From: Methanomicrobiaceae archaeon
GTDB taxonomy: Archaea; Halobacteriota; Methanomicrobia; Methanomicrobiales; Methanomicrobiaceae
Assembly (NCBI GenBank): GCA_016926855.1
Contig: JAFGNT010000002.1
Span: 1 to 64,000 of the forward strand
Length of the DNA stretch: 64,000 nucleotides
Direction: 5' to 3'
Below the pieces are notes generated by a model. That model saw nothing but the letters and a program-made list of their open reading frames with translations. It ran no database searches and was not told where the DNA came from. Each line of letters starts with the position of its first letter. Position 1 is the stretch's first letter. Positions 34,933-44,838 of the stretch are shown piece after piece. Position numbers and translations under genes: made by a program.

Positions 34933-37900
34933 ATGATCCAATCCTTCACCACCGTCTCCCTACGCCGGTTTCTTCCGGTTTGCGTCGCATGCATTATGGC
35001 GGCTCTCTTTCTCATCCCGGCCGCCGTTTCAGCCGACACCTACGTCGGCGGCATCCCGCTGACGACGGAAAAGACCGGCACGGTCTCCGGCGGCCTCTGG
35101 TTCAACTCGTTATATGGCACGGCCGGGCAGCCCATAGGGCAGCCAAATACGGTGACCATGGCATTCCTGCTCCCGGAGCACTCGGAAATCCGATGGGCAC
35201 GCGTCTATGTGGCCGTCTACTGCGGACATATGCAGAACAATTACGAAGGGACGGCACGAGTGAAACTTGACGGCAACGGTGACGGAAGCTTTGAAAGGAC
35301 GCTTGGAACGGAAACATTAAATGTGGAATACTCGTTTCCCGGGGAAGGGGGTGACGGTACAGTCACGGTGAACGACCACTGCAACCGGGTTACGAGCGAC
35401 TATCTCATGTGGTACGATGTTACGGAGAACATCCATGGCAGAACCGTCGGTGTCGAGGTTTATACCGATAAAAATCCGGGATATACCGGCTTTTTCGATG
35501 GCAGGATCAAGCTCATCACCCTTGTTGTCGCCTACGACGACGGGGACGTTGATGAGGTGCACTACTGGGTCAACCAGGGGCACGACGTGGACTCTTATTA
35601 CTCTGATGATTATCTTGGAGAAGATTATATCGGCGAGTGCGTCTTTTCGGCAGGAAGCCTTGCCGACGACTGGGAGATGTCGGAGCTTTCCGTCATTTAC
35701 CTGGCAAGCGAGAACGGGGACTACAATTTCAACCTGGATGATCTCGATGTGGAATCTCCCCAGGGAGGCTACGCCGGTTCGCAAACCTGGGACGTCACCG
35801 ATAGCGTCACCGGCTCGGAAGACAATATCCTCGCCTATACCCGCTCCGCCGAGTTCTATAAGATCCCGCTTGCACTGCTGACTATTTCATATCAGGGTGT
35901 ACAGACGGGCTCCCTCTCCGTCACCTCCAGCCCTGCGGGCGCGACGATCCTCCTTGACGATGAAGAAACCGGCCAGGCCACGAACGCCACCCTCGGGGAA
36001 ATACCGGCGGGCGATCACGTCGTGACCGTGGCACATGAGGGCTACCGGGAGCCGGATGAACAGCTGGCGACTGTGGAGGCGGGTGCCACGACAGAGATTC
36101 ACTTCACGCTCGAACCCATTACCGGCAGCATTCACGTCGATTCCGACCCGGCAGGTGCGGATATCTACCTCGATGCCGTGCAGCAGGATGAGAGGACCGG
36201 GGCAACGTGTGAGGATGTGATTATCGGCGAACATACGGTACTGGTCAGGAAATCAGGATACGCCGATGCTTCGGAGACGGTTTTCGTCGAGGAAGGGGAA
36301 ACGGCAGAGGTATCGTTCGAACTATCCCCCATTATCTCCCAGGGTGCGGGCGACGCATCCGCCGACCAGCCCGGCTATTCGGGCACGGCTCTCTCCCTCT
36401 ACCGGACTGATACACTCTGCGGAGGCTTTACCTTCATCAATGTGAGCGGGTACTCGGGTCTTCTCAAACCTGAAGAGACAAAGGAATATACAATCCCGGT
36501 AACCGTTCCGTCCTCTGGAACCATTGAAGTCGGCCGCCTGTTCATTTACTCGGCGCAGGGGCATAACACCGAAACCAGGAGCGGTGTTGTTCCGCACATC
36601 CAGGTTTCTGTCAATGGAAAAAGTGCTCCCGCGGCGTTGAGATACACCGATCAAAACGACGAAGAAGAGTATGAGTATAGTCTCGCTACCGACTGTTTTG
36701 ATCTCACCGACAGCCTCACTGCACCCGGGGAGATCCTGATCACGGTGCGGAACGCGGGAAGCGGGGATGAAACGTTTGCCCTGCACGGAGCGGCGCTTGC
36801 CGTCATCTACCGGAATGAAAACAGCCCCCGCATTACCTACTGGCTCTATGAAGGATGTGATGCCATCCTTGCGTCTCCGGAATTTGGCACGACATCGGAA
36901 AGCGCAACCACGACCGTGTCGATTCAGGATGCAATCAACACCTCCGATATCACGGGCGCCCGGTTGACTGCCATCGCCACCGCGGCATCAGGAACCGGAA
37001 CCGGGGAAAACCTCATATCATTCAACGGCTGGGAATGGTTCAACCTGTTGACAGGAGATTCGTTTGGGATCAGCAGAGCCGACCTTGATGTCAAACCGTA
37101 CCTCAGCCGCTCCGATAATATCGTAGCGATCCAGAGCTACAATACAGGCATACAGGGTGCTTATCTCGAAAGCCGGAATATTTTCCTTGTTCTGAATCAG
37201 GAAGGTGCCGGTGATCCTTCCGTAGATACTATCTATCAGTCAGCGGCGGGAATTGTGCCGCAGGACCGCATGCAGACAGGCGGGAGCGACACGCACGGTA
37301 TGGCGTACGCGCTCTCGCTTGCGAACGGAGATGTTGTGGCACAGTATATCGTGCTGCCCGACGGGAGCCTCACGCTGTATATCAGGGAAGGGACTGAGAT
37401 CCGCGACAGCACCGGCGGCATGATCGGAACGCTCAGAATATCCCGCCCGGAGCCGGATAGCGCCGAGGCTGGAAATGCCACCGGCTGGATATATCGCATC
37501 AGCCCCGACGACGCAACGTCGGACATCCCGATGGTCCTGACCGCGCCGGTCAATGCGACCGGTCATGCGGGTGTTCCCGGCGATTCCCTCTCGTTTGCCC
37601 GGTACAATCCGGGAACCGGCCTCCGGGAATGGATCCCGACCAGGTACGACCCGGAATCGGGCATCCTTTCCTGTGAGATAATCCGCACCGGAGTGTATGC
37701 ACTCCACAGCGTGGAGTCCGGAGCATTACACGAGCCGGACGAATCGCTCCTTGCGGGAAATCCGATCTTCTCCATGCTTATGGCCGTATGGAACAGCCTG
37801 TTTGGCTCTCTTTTCGGACCCGCACACGCACAGGACGACGGCGAGGGTACTGTGCCGCCGGATGTTGCCGGGGTGCTGTCCGAATTAATCATTGAGCCGG

Positions 37901-39099
37901 CAGAGATGACGGTGAATAGTACGGGCGCATCGAACAGCCTTTCTATAAGGTCGAATCCGCCCGGGGCCCTCATTTCCCTCAACGGGACCTATCTGGGGAA
38001 GACGACACCCGCAACAACAGGGCCCCTGGAGGTCGGAGAGTACCGCATTCGTCTCGAACTGGAGGGATTCCGGCCGGTCGAACAGGATATCGTCCTCACG
38101 GAGGACACATGCATTGATCTCGACCTCTCTCCCCGCGACGTTCCGTATCTGAACCGGCTGAAGTACGATATGATCGATCAGATCCCCGAAGTGAGCGTCG
38201 TTGGCGGGGTGCGCGTCGAATCGGTTCCCAGCGGTGCCGAGATATATATTGACAGCAGAAACGTGGGTTTTACCACCCCTAAGGTTATCTACGGGCTGAA
38301 AGAAGGGCTTCACACAATCAAGGTGAAGAAGGCGGGGGCGCTTGTCGAGGATGGAAAACTGGTCGCCTGGACGGCGTCGAAAAGCGTGTGGATTTATCCG
38401 GACACCATCATCCCGTTGCAGTTCGTGCAGGGAGCGCCGGTGCCGCCTCTAAGGACGGTCACGATAGAATCCGATGATTATTCGGGAAAGATGTTCTCGC
38501 TGTGCGGAAAATATCCTGCCTGTATATTCCCGCAGGAAATACAGATCCGCGAGACAAATCCCTTCATAACCATCGGGAATGACGGGACGTATCAGTCATA
38601 CCGCCTCGATAACGCCGAGGACGGAATAAACATAAAGATTCAGTCCGTATCGCAGGATTTTGGTGCGATCAGCGTGGCATCAGTACCTTCCGGTGCTGAT
38701 ATCTTTCTCGACGGCTTTCCTACGGGCTACTGTACACCTTATACTATCGGAAACGTTTCGGAAGGTCCTCACAGCATCATGGTGTCGAAGCAGGGGTATC
38801 TTCCCGCTGAAAATAATGTCTGGCTCGTCCCGGGGCAGGCCGATGAGGATGCCGCGGTGCGTTTCATCCTCGATTCATATACGTATGGTTCCATCTGGGT
38901 GGACAGCACCCCGGCCGGGGCAAAGATATACCTGTACGGGCGGGACACCGGTGCGACGACCCCGTACCTGTTTTCTTTTCTGGAGATCGGCACGTATGAT
39001 CTCAAGCTGAAGAGGGACCGTGCCTCCGAAAGCATCGAAGGAATTTTAGTGTCTCCCTACGAGGTCCGGCGCCTTGCCGTGGATATAACGGATCAGTAA
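34933..39099 (+). CDS. Giant secreted DUF3344/PEGA surface protein
   Basis: 1388 residues, signal peptide about 1-36. Order: DUF3344 module 1 (about 37-320, TYVGGIPLTTEKTGTVSGGL); PEGA 1 and 2 (about 322-462, SLSVTSSPAGATILLDD and SIHVDSDPAGADIYLDA); DUF3344 module 2 (about 475-760, GYSGTALSLYRTDTLCGG); an unassigned domain (about 770-930); a hydrophobic segment (IFSMLMAVWNSLFGSLFGPA); then four more PEGA domains (about 985-1388, for example VRVESVPSGAEIYIDSRN). PEGA domains are thought to bind surface polymers. No C-terminal anchor is visible. Confidence 0.87.
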   Translation: MIQSFTTVSLRRFLPVCVACIMAALFLIPAAVSADTYVGGIPLTTEKTGTVSGGLWFNSLYGTAGQPIGQPNTVTMAFLLPEHSEIRWARVYVAVYCGHMQNNYEGTARVKLDGNGDGSFERTLGTETLNVEYSFPGEGGDGTVTVNDHCNRVTSDYLMWYDVTENIHGRTVGVEVYTDKNPGYTGFFDGRIKLITLVVAYDDGDVDEVHYWVNQGHDVDSYYSDDYLGEDYIGECVFSAGSLADDWEMSELSVIYLASENGDYNFNLDDLDVESPQGGYAGSQTWDVTDSVTGSEDNILAYTRSAEFYKIPLALLTISYQGVQTGSLSVTSSPAGATILLDDEETGQATNATLGEIPAGDHVVTVAHEGYREPDEQLATVEAGATTEIHFTLEPITGSIHVDSDPAGADIYLDAVQQDERTGATCEDVIIGEHTVLVRKSGYADASETVFVEEGETAEVSFELSPIISQGAGDASADQPGYSGTALSLYRTDTLCGGFTFINVSGYSGLLKPEETKEYTIPVTVPSSGTIEVGRLFIYSAQGHNTETRSGVVPHIQVSVNGKSAPAALRYTDQNDEEEYEYSLATDCFDLTDSLTAPGEILITVRNAGSGDETFALHGAALAVIYRNENSPRITYWLYEGCDAILASPEFGTTSESATTTVSIQDAINTSDITGARLTAIATAASGTGTGENLISFNGWEWFNLLTGDSFGISRADLDVKPYLSRSDNIVAIQSYNTGIQGAYLESRNIFLVLNQEGAGDPSVDTIYQSAAGIVPQDRMQTGGSDTHGMAYALSLANGDVVAQYIVLPDGSLTLYIREGTEIRDSTGGMIGTLRISRPEPDSAEAGNATGWIYRISPDDATSDIPMVLTAPVNATGHAGVPGDSLSFARYNPGTGLREWIPTRYDPESGILSCEIIRTGVYALHSVESGALHEPDESLLAGNPIFSMLMAVWNSLFGSLFGPAHAQDDGEGTVPPDVAGVLSELIIEPAEMTVNSTGASNSLSIRSNPPGALISLNGTYLGKTTPATTGPLEVGEYRIRLELEGFRPVEQDIVLTEDTCIDLDLSPRDVPYLNRLKYDMIDQIPEVSVVGGVRVESVPSGAEIYIDSRNVGFTTPKVIYGLKEGLHTIKVKKAGALVEDGKLVAWTASKSVWIYPDTIIPLQFVQGAPVPPLRTVTIESDDYSGKMFSLCGKYPACIFPQEIQIRETNPFITIGNDGTYQSYRLDNAEDGINIKIQSVSQDFGAISVASVPSGADIFLDGFPTGYCTPYTIGNVSEGPHSIMVSKQGYLPAENNVWLVPGQADEDAAVRFILDSYTYGSIWVDSTPAGAKIYLYGRDTGATTPYLFSFLEIGTYDLKLKRDRASESIEGILVSPYEVRRLAVDITDQ

Positions 39100-39311
39100 C
39101 CGGGTGCAGCCGGGGCAGCTGCAACCGGCAGTGGCCCGGCACAAACAACCTGCAAAAAAAGCGGGCCCGGACCGGTGCCGGCGACTGCGCATCCCGCGGC
39201 AGGATCCGGCGCCCTCTATGTCCTTCGAAGCGGTCCCCTGAAAAGGCGAATGTTGATGCATCGTCCTGACGAATACCTCCACCTGAACCTTCCCCCTAAA
39301 TACGCTGACCC

Positions 39312-40262
39312 ATGATCGAGATCGGAGCCCTCCCTGCGTTCATCAATTATCTGGTGCAGGCTACCGTACTGATAACGGCAGGTATCATGCTTGCCAGTAT
39401 TATCGCCGAAACCGGGCTTTTTTCACGCCTTAACCGGATATCCCGCCCGCTCTGCCTGATTTGCGGCCTCTCAGAGCCCTGCGTGGTCTGCATTCTTGCA
39501 ATGGCGGTCAATGCTACAGCAGGAAAATCAATGCTGGCCGAATATTTCCGAAACGGACGGATCAAAAAAGAAGAGATCATTCCGGCGCTCCTGATGGGGA
39601 CCTTCCCGGCCGTTCTCGGCGAATCGCTTTTCCGGGTACAGCTGCCGACGGCGCTCGTGCTCCTCGGCCCGGTCGTAGGGTCACTCCACACGCTCCTGAA
39701 TCTTTTCTCAAGCTTCCTCCAGACGATGGCTGCCATCATCTTCTCTCAGCTCTGTCTCCGGACGCATCTTGATAACCTGATCCCTCCTGCCGGAGAGCTG
39801 CCGCTCTCGTTTTCCGCTTCCACCGTAAAAAAGGGCTGTCTCCATGCAATACCTACCCTCTGGCGCGTTCTCCCGGCTACCGTTTGTGCAACGCTGGTCT
39901 TTTCGGTGCTCTGGAGTATCGGCGGGATGGAGGTCCTCGCGTCGATCTTTGATCCTCTGCTCCGCCTTGTCGGTCTCCCCGGGGAGAGCAGCGCTGCGCT
40001 TGTCGCTCAGTTCATCCATTTCTCGGCCGGTTATGCCATCGTTGGATCGCTGATGATACAGGGCGTGCTCGTCCTGAAGACTGCCCTCATTACGCTCATC
40101 ATCGGGAGCATGATCATCATCACGAACATCTACATCAAGTACACCGGCCCGCTCTACATCTCCCTTTTCGGCCGGTACGGTTTTCGTGTGATACTGGTCA
40201 CCTACTGCGCCAGCATGGCGGCAAAGGTTGCGACAATCTCCATCGTCATGACGCTCCTTTAA
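39312..40262 (+). CDS. Nucleoside-recognition (Gate) domain membrane protein
   Basis: 316 residues with about eight transmembrane helices. Two Gate-like halves are recognisable: SEPCVVCILAMAVNATAGKSMLAEYF with LLMGTFPAVLGESLF, and FDPLLRLVGLPGESSAALVAQFIH. Proteins of this family are thought to be transporters or transport regulators and occur near metal and tetrapyrrole genes in archaea. It precedes the chelatase region by about 700 bases. The substrate is unknown. The preceding 212-base gap holds no gene. Confidence 0.75.
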   Translation: MIEIGALPAFINYLVQATVLITAGIMLASIIAETGLFSRLNRISRPLCLICGLSEPCVVCILAMAVNATAGKSMLAEYFRNGRIKKEEIIPALLMGTFPAVLGESLFRVQLPTALVLLGPVVGSLHTLLNLFSSFLQTMAAIIFSQLCLRTHLDNLIPPAGELPLSFSASTVKKGCLHAIPTLWRVLPATVCATLVFSVLWSIGGMEVLASIFDPLLRLVGLPGESSAALVAQFIHFSAGYAIVGSLMIQGVLVLKTALITLIIGSMIIITNIYIKYTGPLYISLFGRYGFRVILVTYCASMAAKVATISIVMTLL

Positions 40263-40721
40263 TGGACGCCCTCCATTTAAAAGCCAGAGTAACCCAGGGT
40301 GCATTCCCGGCATCGGGTGTCGGACGGATCGCTCGAACATGAAGCGCCCATCTGCAGAAATACCTGTATACTTCCACCCGATCGCCGGACTGGAGATCGA
40401 ATGTGCACACGCATTCCCGATCGGGATTTTCTTTATCATCGTAATGTTCATGCTGACAGTTCTTCTAGAGGAAGGTGATGAAAGGGTGGACACCCGTTTG
40501 ATATGGGGCTACTCCCTTCAATGAAGCCTGATCCGGGATCCGGAGAGCGATAGGCACGTACCCGGGAATGCATTTCTGGGACAGGATTTTTTTGGGCTGT
40601 CCTTTATTTACCATTATATGGCGGATCTGGTTTGAATGCTGCCAGAGTATAATGACCGCTGACAGCGGACAGGCGGAGTAATTTTGAAGATATTAAACAA
40701 TTTCTCAAAACTATTTCACCT
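40263..40721. other. Intergenic stretch with one doubtful small frame
   Basis: No confident gene. A 61-codon frame at 40339-40524 (+) would encode a protein with one hydrophobic helix (PIGIFFIIVMFMLTVLL) and an acidic end; it lacks a good ribosome site and I rate it at about 0.25. The stretch from 40585 on is AT-rich. Confidence 0.4.
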
Positions 40722-40859
40722 ATGCAAAAAATTCGTGTGCCTTTTTTACTCCTTCTCGTATTTTTGATACTACAGGGTGCACAGGCATTTACTGTTGCCT
40801 CAACCACAACCATTCTCCGGGATCCCCTCCAGTACATCGGCGGGATCCGGGATATATAA
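40722..40859 (+). pseudogene. Truncated N-terminus of a metal-binding ABC substrate-binding protein
   Basis: 45 codons: a signal peptide (MQKIRVPFLLLLVFLILQGAQA) followed by FTVASTTTILRDPLQYIGG, then the frame closes with TAA. That sequence is the start of ZnuA/TroA-type (cluster A-I) metal-binding proteins, which continue GGDRVxVxxIxDP and run for about 300 residues. The rest is absent, so I call it a remnant. It lies just upstream of the Mg-chelatase-like gene, where a metal-uptake gene would make sense. A functional short peptide cannot be excluded. Confidence 0.5.
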
Positions 40860-40904
40860 AGCGCATCATTTTTTGTGGCTTTTTGCGTCAAAGGTCTGAT
40901 TTCA

Positions 40905-40930
40905 TAATACTAATATAAAAATTAATATTA
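40905..40930. promoter_or_regulatory. Inverted repeat overlapping the promoter of the ChlI-ChlD gene
   Basis: Arms of 10 bases, TAATACTAAT and ATTAATATTA, with a 6-base spacer and one mismatch. It overlaps a TATA-like stretch 25-50 bases before the ATG at 40955, so a bound repressor would block transcription. A similar palindrome lies in front of the CobN operon at 52175. Confidence 0.45.
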
Positions 40931-40954
40931 CTTCAGCACAAATGATTCTGGTAC

Positions 40955-43027
40955 ATGGTTCACCACATCAGGAAAACCATCCTTCCGTTCACCGCGATCG
41001 TGGGACAGGACCAGATGAAACAGGCTCTCGTTCTCAACGCAATAAACCCAAGGATCGGGGGCGTGCTCGTCCGGGGCGAGAAGGGGACCGCCAAATCAAC
41101 GGCGGTGCGGGCCCTTGCGGAGATCCTCCCCGAGATCGAGATCGTCAGGGGCTGCCCCTTTAACTGCAACCCGGCGAACGACGAGGAGCTCTGTGATATC
41201 TGCAACGAGCGGATACGGAACGGGGAAGTACTTGACTCTCTTCGCAAGAAGGTGCAGGTGATCACCCTCCCGCTTGGCTCAACCGAGGACCGGGTGATCG
41301 GGACCATTGACATCGAACGGGCCATCAAGGAGGGTATCAGGGCGCTCGATCCCGGCATCCTTGCCGCAGTGAACCGGGGCATCCTGTACATCGACGAAGT
41401 GAACCTGCTGGACGACCATGTGGTTGACGTGCTGCTGGATTCTGCGGCAATGGGAGTCAATGTTGTCGAGCGCGAGGGAATTTCCCTGTCGCACCCGGCG
41501 AAGTTCATCCTGATCGGCACCATGAATCCGGAGGAAGGGGAACTCCGCCCGCAACTGCTCGACCGTTTCGGGCTGCAGGTGACCGTTGAGGGGATTGCCG
41601 ATGTGGATGACCGCGTGGAGATTGTCCGGGTGGTTGATGCATTTGAGACGGATCCCCGTGCGTTCATGCAAAAATACGATGCCGATCAGAAACATCTTAC
41701 CGAAAAGATCGTGACCGCAAAGACTGTGCTCCCCTTCGTCCGCATCGCGGATGGCATTGTGCGTAAAATCGCACAGACATGCGTGGACATGGGCGTCATG
41801 ACCCACCGGGCGGAGATTACCATCGTCCGGACTGCAAAAACGATCGCTGCGTTCAATTGCTGCGATGAGGTCACCCTCGGGGATGTCCGCGAGGCGATGG
41901 CGCTTGCCCTTCCGCATCGCATGCGGAAGAAACCGTTCGAGGATCCGCATGTCGACCAGCAAAAGATCAACGACCTGATGCAGGACGAGCAAAAAAAAAA
42001 CGACAGCGAGCCGGACCTGAACAACCAGCCCTCTCCCCCGCAGCAGGAAGGCCGGCACACCCCGCCTCCACTTCCCACGGACGAATCTGAAAAGGAGGGG
42101 GAGGGTCCCCTTGAATCCTCTTCATTCAACCCCCCGCCCGAACAGGTCTTCGACATCGGAAAACCCATTGAAACCTCGTATATACGCTACGGTGGTTGTA
42201 AGGACCGGATGAAGCGGTTGTACGTGTCCGGGCGCCGGGTGGAGACGATTTCAGCGGAAAATCGCGGAAGGTACGTCCGCATCCGCATGCCGGAAGCGTT
42301 GAAGGATATTGCGTTCGATGCTACGATGCGGGCAGCCGCCCCGCACCAGAAATTCCGGCAGCATAACGGGAACCGCATCGTCATCCGTGACCAGGATATC
42401 CGGGAGAAGACCCGGACGGGCAGGGTTGCCGTCACCTGCGTGTTTGTTGTGGACGTGAGTGGCTCTATGGGCGCTGAAAAACGCATGGAGAGTGCAAAGG
42501 GGGCCGTTCTCTCGCTTCTGGAAGATGCCTACCGGAACCGTGACCGCGTCAGCCTTGTCGCATTCAGGGGCAATGAAGCGGACGTCGTCCTCCCGCTCTG
42601 CAGCAGTGCTGACCTTGCCTATAAGCAGCTTCGCGATATGCCGACTGGCGGCAAGACTCCCCTCGCCCGTGGGCTGATGAAAGGCTATGAGGTACTGATA
42701 AACGAGAGGAAGAAAAGGAAAGAGATCATCCCGCTTCTCATCCTCATATCCGATGGTCGTGCAAATATCGGTTTTGGCATGAACATCAGGGAAGAACTCC
42801 TCGCAATCGCCCACCAGCTGAAAGAAACCGGTATACATACCGTTATTATCGATACCGAGTCCGTGAGGCGGTCGGCTGTCAATTTTAAGCTTGGGTATTG
42901 CAGGGATATTGCGGATACGTCGGGGGGAATCTATTATCCGCTTAGCGAATTGTCCGCACAGGGCGTCAGCTCGATTGCACAGCATGCAAAAGACCGCCTT
43001 GTTTCCGTATTCAGGCAGGGAGCCTGA
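40955..43027 (+). CDS. Magnesium/cobalt chelatase-type ChlI-ChlD fusion (AAA+ and VWA)
   Basis: 690 residues. N-terminal AAA+ domain: Walker [10 protein letters not shown] (about 42-50), a Cys cluster ([17 protein letters not shown]), Walker [13 protein letters not shown], and an arginine-finger region [10 protein letters not shown] Pro/Glu/Gln linker (about 345-400) leads to a VWA domain with MIDAS motif DVSGSMG (about 502-508). These parts equal BchI and BchD of metal chelatases and act with a CobN/BchH catalytic subunit, here the gene at 44839-48555 on the other strand. Methanogens make no chlorophyll; the metal and tetrapyrrole are open, cobalt being the obvious guess. Confidence 0.92.
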   Translation: MVHHIRKTILPFTAIVGQDQMKQALVLNAINPRIGGVLVRGEKGTAKSTAVRALAEILPEIEIVRGCPFNCNPANDEELCDICNERIRNGEVLDSLRKKVQVITLPLGSTEDRVIGTIDIERAIKEGIRALDPGILAAVNRGILYIDEVNLLDDHVVDVLLDSAAMGVNVVEREGISLSHPAKFILIGTMNPEEGELRPQLLDRFGLQVTVEGIADVDDRVEIVRVVDAFETDPRAFMQKYDADQKHLTEKIVTAKTVLPFVRIADGIVRKIAQTCVDMGVMTHRAEITIVRTAKTIAAFNCCDEVTLGDVREAMALALPHRMRKKPFEDPHVDQQKINDLMQDEQKKNDSEPDLNNQPSPPQQEGRHTPPPLPTDESEKEGEGPLESSSFNPPPEQVFDIGKPIETSYIRYGGCKDRMKRLYVSGRRVETISAENRGRYVRIRMPEALKDIAFDATMRAAAPHQKFRQHNGNRIVIRDQDIREKTRTGRVAVTCVFVVDVSGSMGAEKRMESAKGAVLSLLEDAYRNRDRVSLVAFRGNEADVVLPLCSSADLAYKQLRDMPTGGKTPLARGLMKGYEVLINERKKRKEIIPLLILISDGRANIGFGMNIREELLAIAHQLKETGIHTVIIDTESVRRSAVNFKLGYCRDIADTSGGIYYPLSELSAQGVSSIAQHAKDRLVSVFRQGA

Positions 43028-43323
43028 CTGTAGAGACGCTGGTGTCAGAACATGCGGTGATCGGGATGCAATCATCGGGCAGGCATTGTCGTCATCCCTG
43101 TATAGAGGAAAGACGGGAGATGAGTAACACAAAAATCTATTTTTTTATTACTTTTTATAAAAAATAGTAAAATATTTATGTGATTACAGGAAAGCAGGAG
43201 TGCCGGGAACACTGCGCCGGTATTTTCCGTTTCGGGAGAATACCGCGGGTGCAGCGTGAAACGTCTATACCTGTGTTGTTACTGGCATAACCGGGCTGTA
43301 CGTGCCTGGGGAGATGATGGAGA
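43028..43323. promoter_or_regulatory. Intergenic region with AT-rich near-palindrome
   Basis: 296 bases. The AT-rich core 43141-43182 contains TTACT (43148-43152) and AGTAA (43166-43170) flanking A/T tracts, a near-perfect 23-base palindrome reminiscent of the sites at 40905 and 52175. GGAGATGATGGAG before 43324 supplies the ribosome site for the next gene. Confidence 0.4.
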
Positions 43324-43659
43324 ATGCAACGAATGATTGAGGCCGAAGGAACGGATATCGTGCTCGATACCGGGGTTGATGTATTGATTTACCGTGCCCC
43401 GCGACCGGAAACTGAGGATGATCGGCGGTATCAGCGCGGCAGGGATCTGTTTGTAAAGGAGCGTGCCGGCGGACCGGATATATACTACATGCACAGTTGG
43501 TCTCTGCTCCCGGGAGAGCAGGAAGGTATACGTCTCGTTACCATGAACGCCGCCGAGCGGTTCCTCGAAGGACGTGGACTGGTCCTCGCCAGCTACCCCG
43601 GGAGCACGGGCAGCGCCATCCTCCGTTCGTACGGATACGGGATGCTGGAGGAATTCTAA
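43324..43659 (+). CDS. Conserved-looking small protein of unknown function
   Basis: 111 residues, soluble, charged: MQRMIEAEGTDIVLDTGVDVL at the start and GYGMLEEF at the end, with a mid-section GPDIYYMHSWSLLPGEQEG. The purine-rich GGAGATGATGGAG directly upstream is a good ribosome site. I do not recognise the family. Its place between the two chelatase subunits, preceded by a palindromic promoter, suggests a link to the same pathway. Confidence 0.6.
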   Translation: MQRMIEAEGTDIVLDTGVDVLIYRAPRPETEDDRRYQRGRDLFVKERAGGPDIYYMHSWSLLPGEQEGIRLVTMNAAERFLEGRGLVLASYPGSTGSAILRSYGYGMLEEF

Positions 43660-44019
43660 TATTTTTGCCCTCCGGGCGGCGGGCAGAAACTCCGTTCGAT
43701 GCCGGGAAAAATGAATAACGGGGGTGGCTCCCCATGGCCATCCGTTACGATCATTTGGCACGTGTGGGCGGAAATATAGAGGATTGCAGGGTGTGCATAG
43801 TGGCGGTTTCGTGCATAAAGAGTAAAATATGAATAGGAGATGTGTGCTCCATGCCTTCTTGGGTTCCCACCCACACAGAGAGGTATAATTTTATTATATT
43901 TATTTCTTACTTAATGTTATTTTTATAATGATTCATATGTATAAACACCTGGTGCCGGTGATGGGGATCCGCTCTTCCCTCCGGGTTGCATGCCCGGCAG
44001 GCCGGAGCACACGCCGGGA
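43660..44019. other. Intergenic region, no gene seen
   Basis: 360 bases, the middle part (43880-43940) strongly AT-rich. No reading frame with coding character and a ribosome site on either strand. The left end may terminate the small rightward gene and the right end the leftward pseudogene. Confidence 0.5.
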
Positions 44020-44820
44020 TCAGGGGTCCCGCATCCGGTTTTGGTATGCAGAGACGGTGATATTCACCGGGTGAATCAGAACCTCCGTATTCTCGATCTT
44101 CACGCGTACTTCGTCGCAGCCAATCCCTGGTATAGCGGCGAAGTTCCGCACGTGGGTGTATTTGATGTCCGGATTGCCGAGAGCCGATTCGCACCTGCCA
44201 AGGATGCTGGTGGTGAAGGGCAGGTGGAGATCCCGCTCACCACGGATGGTGAGTATGTCAGAGGCAACGGGAACGGTTATCTCCTCGCCCTTCTCTGCCC
44301 GGAGCATAAGCATGGCAACGCCGTTTCCGCTGATGCCGCTGTGCTTACCGGCGGTGAAATTGACAACGGTCAGGTGGATCCCCGAACATTTGCCCCCGCC
44401 CTCGTCCGCGATATCGATGAGCGTGTGGGTGAACCCGGTGCCTGCTAGCAATCCGGTCCCCCTCAGCCATCGTGCAGCACAGGAGAGGCATTGTCGGATC
44501 GCCTTTGGTCACGTTCACGCGGCCGAACCGCCATGCATACCCTGATCTACCCGGAAATTGTTGGCAGGCAGATAGGAAAACTGCCCGAGGGCGACGGAAA
44601 AGAAGCGTCCGCCGCAGGTGACCTCGAGGATGTTGTCATCCGGCTTCATCTCAGGCGTGCCCCCCGGTTTTACCGGGTGCAGGAGGATATCGCCGCCGCC
44701 CGGAGGCATGGTCTTTTTCGGCAGCACGTCGCGTTTGAGCGAGGGTGGGCCGGGGCGGATTGGCCGGCGGACGGACGCCGGCAGCGGCGTAAACCCAGCC
44801 CACCGCTCCGTCGGGATCAT
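44020..44820 (-). pseudogene. Frameshifted gene downstream of cobN
   Basis: Starting just after the CobN stop, one minus-strand frame reads PGGGDILLHPVKPGG, ILEVTCGGRFFSVALGQF, NNFRVDQGMHGGSA and hits TGA at 44515. The adjacent frame continues VNVTKGDPTMPLLCCTMAEGDR for about 60 bases, after which the first frame resumes at 44453: GTGFTHTLIDIADEGGGKCS through NITVSAYQNRM. A one-base loss near 44517 and a one-base gain near 44453 explain this; restored length is about 225-265 residues. I do not recognise the family. Either a recent pseudogene or sequencing error. Confidence 0.6.
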
Positions 44821-44838
44821 GTAAAAAAAAGGTTTCGG

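Noticed and set aside
40339-40524. 61-codon frame with one hydrophobic helix
   Set aside because: Plausible as a small membrane protein, but without ribosome site or recognisable homologue, so left inside the gap entry.
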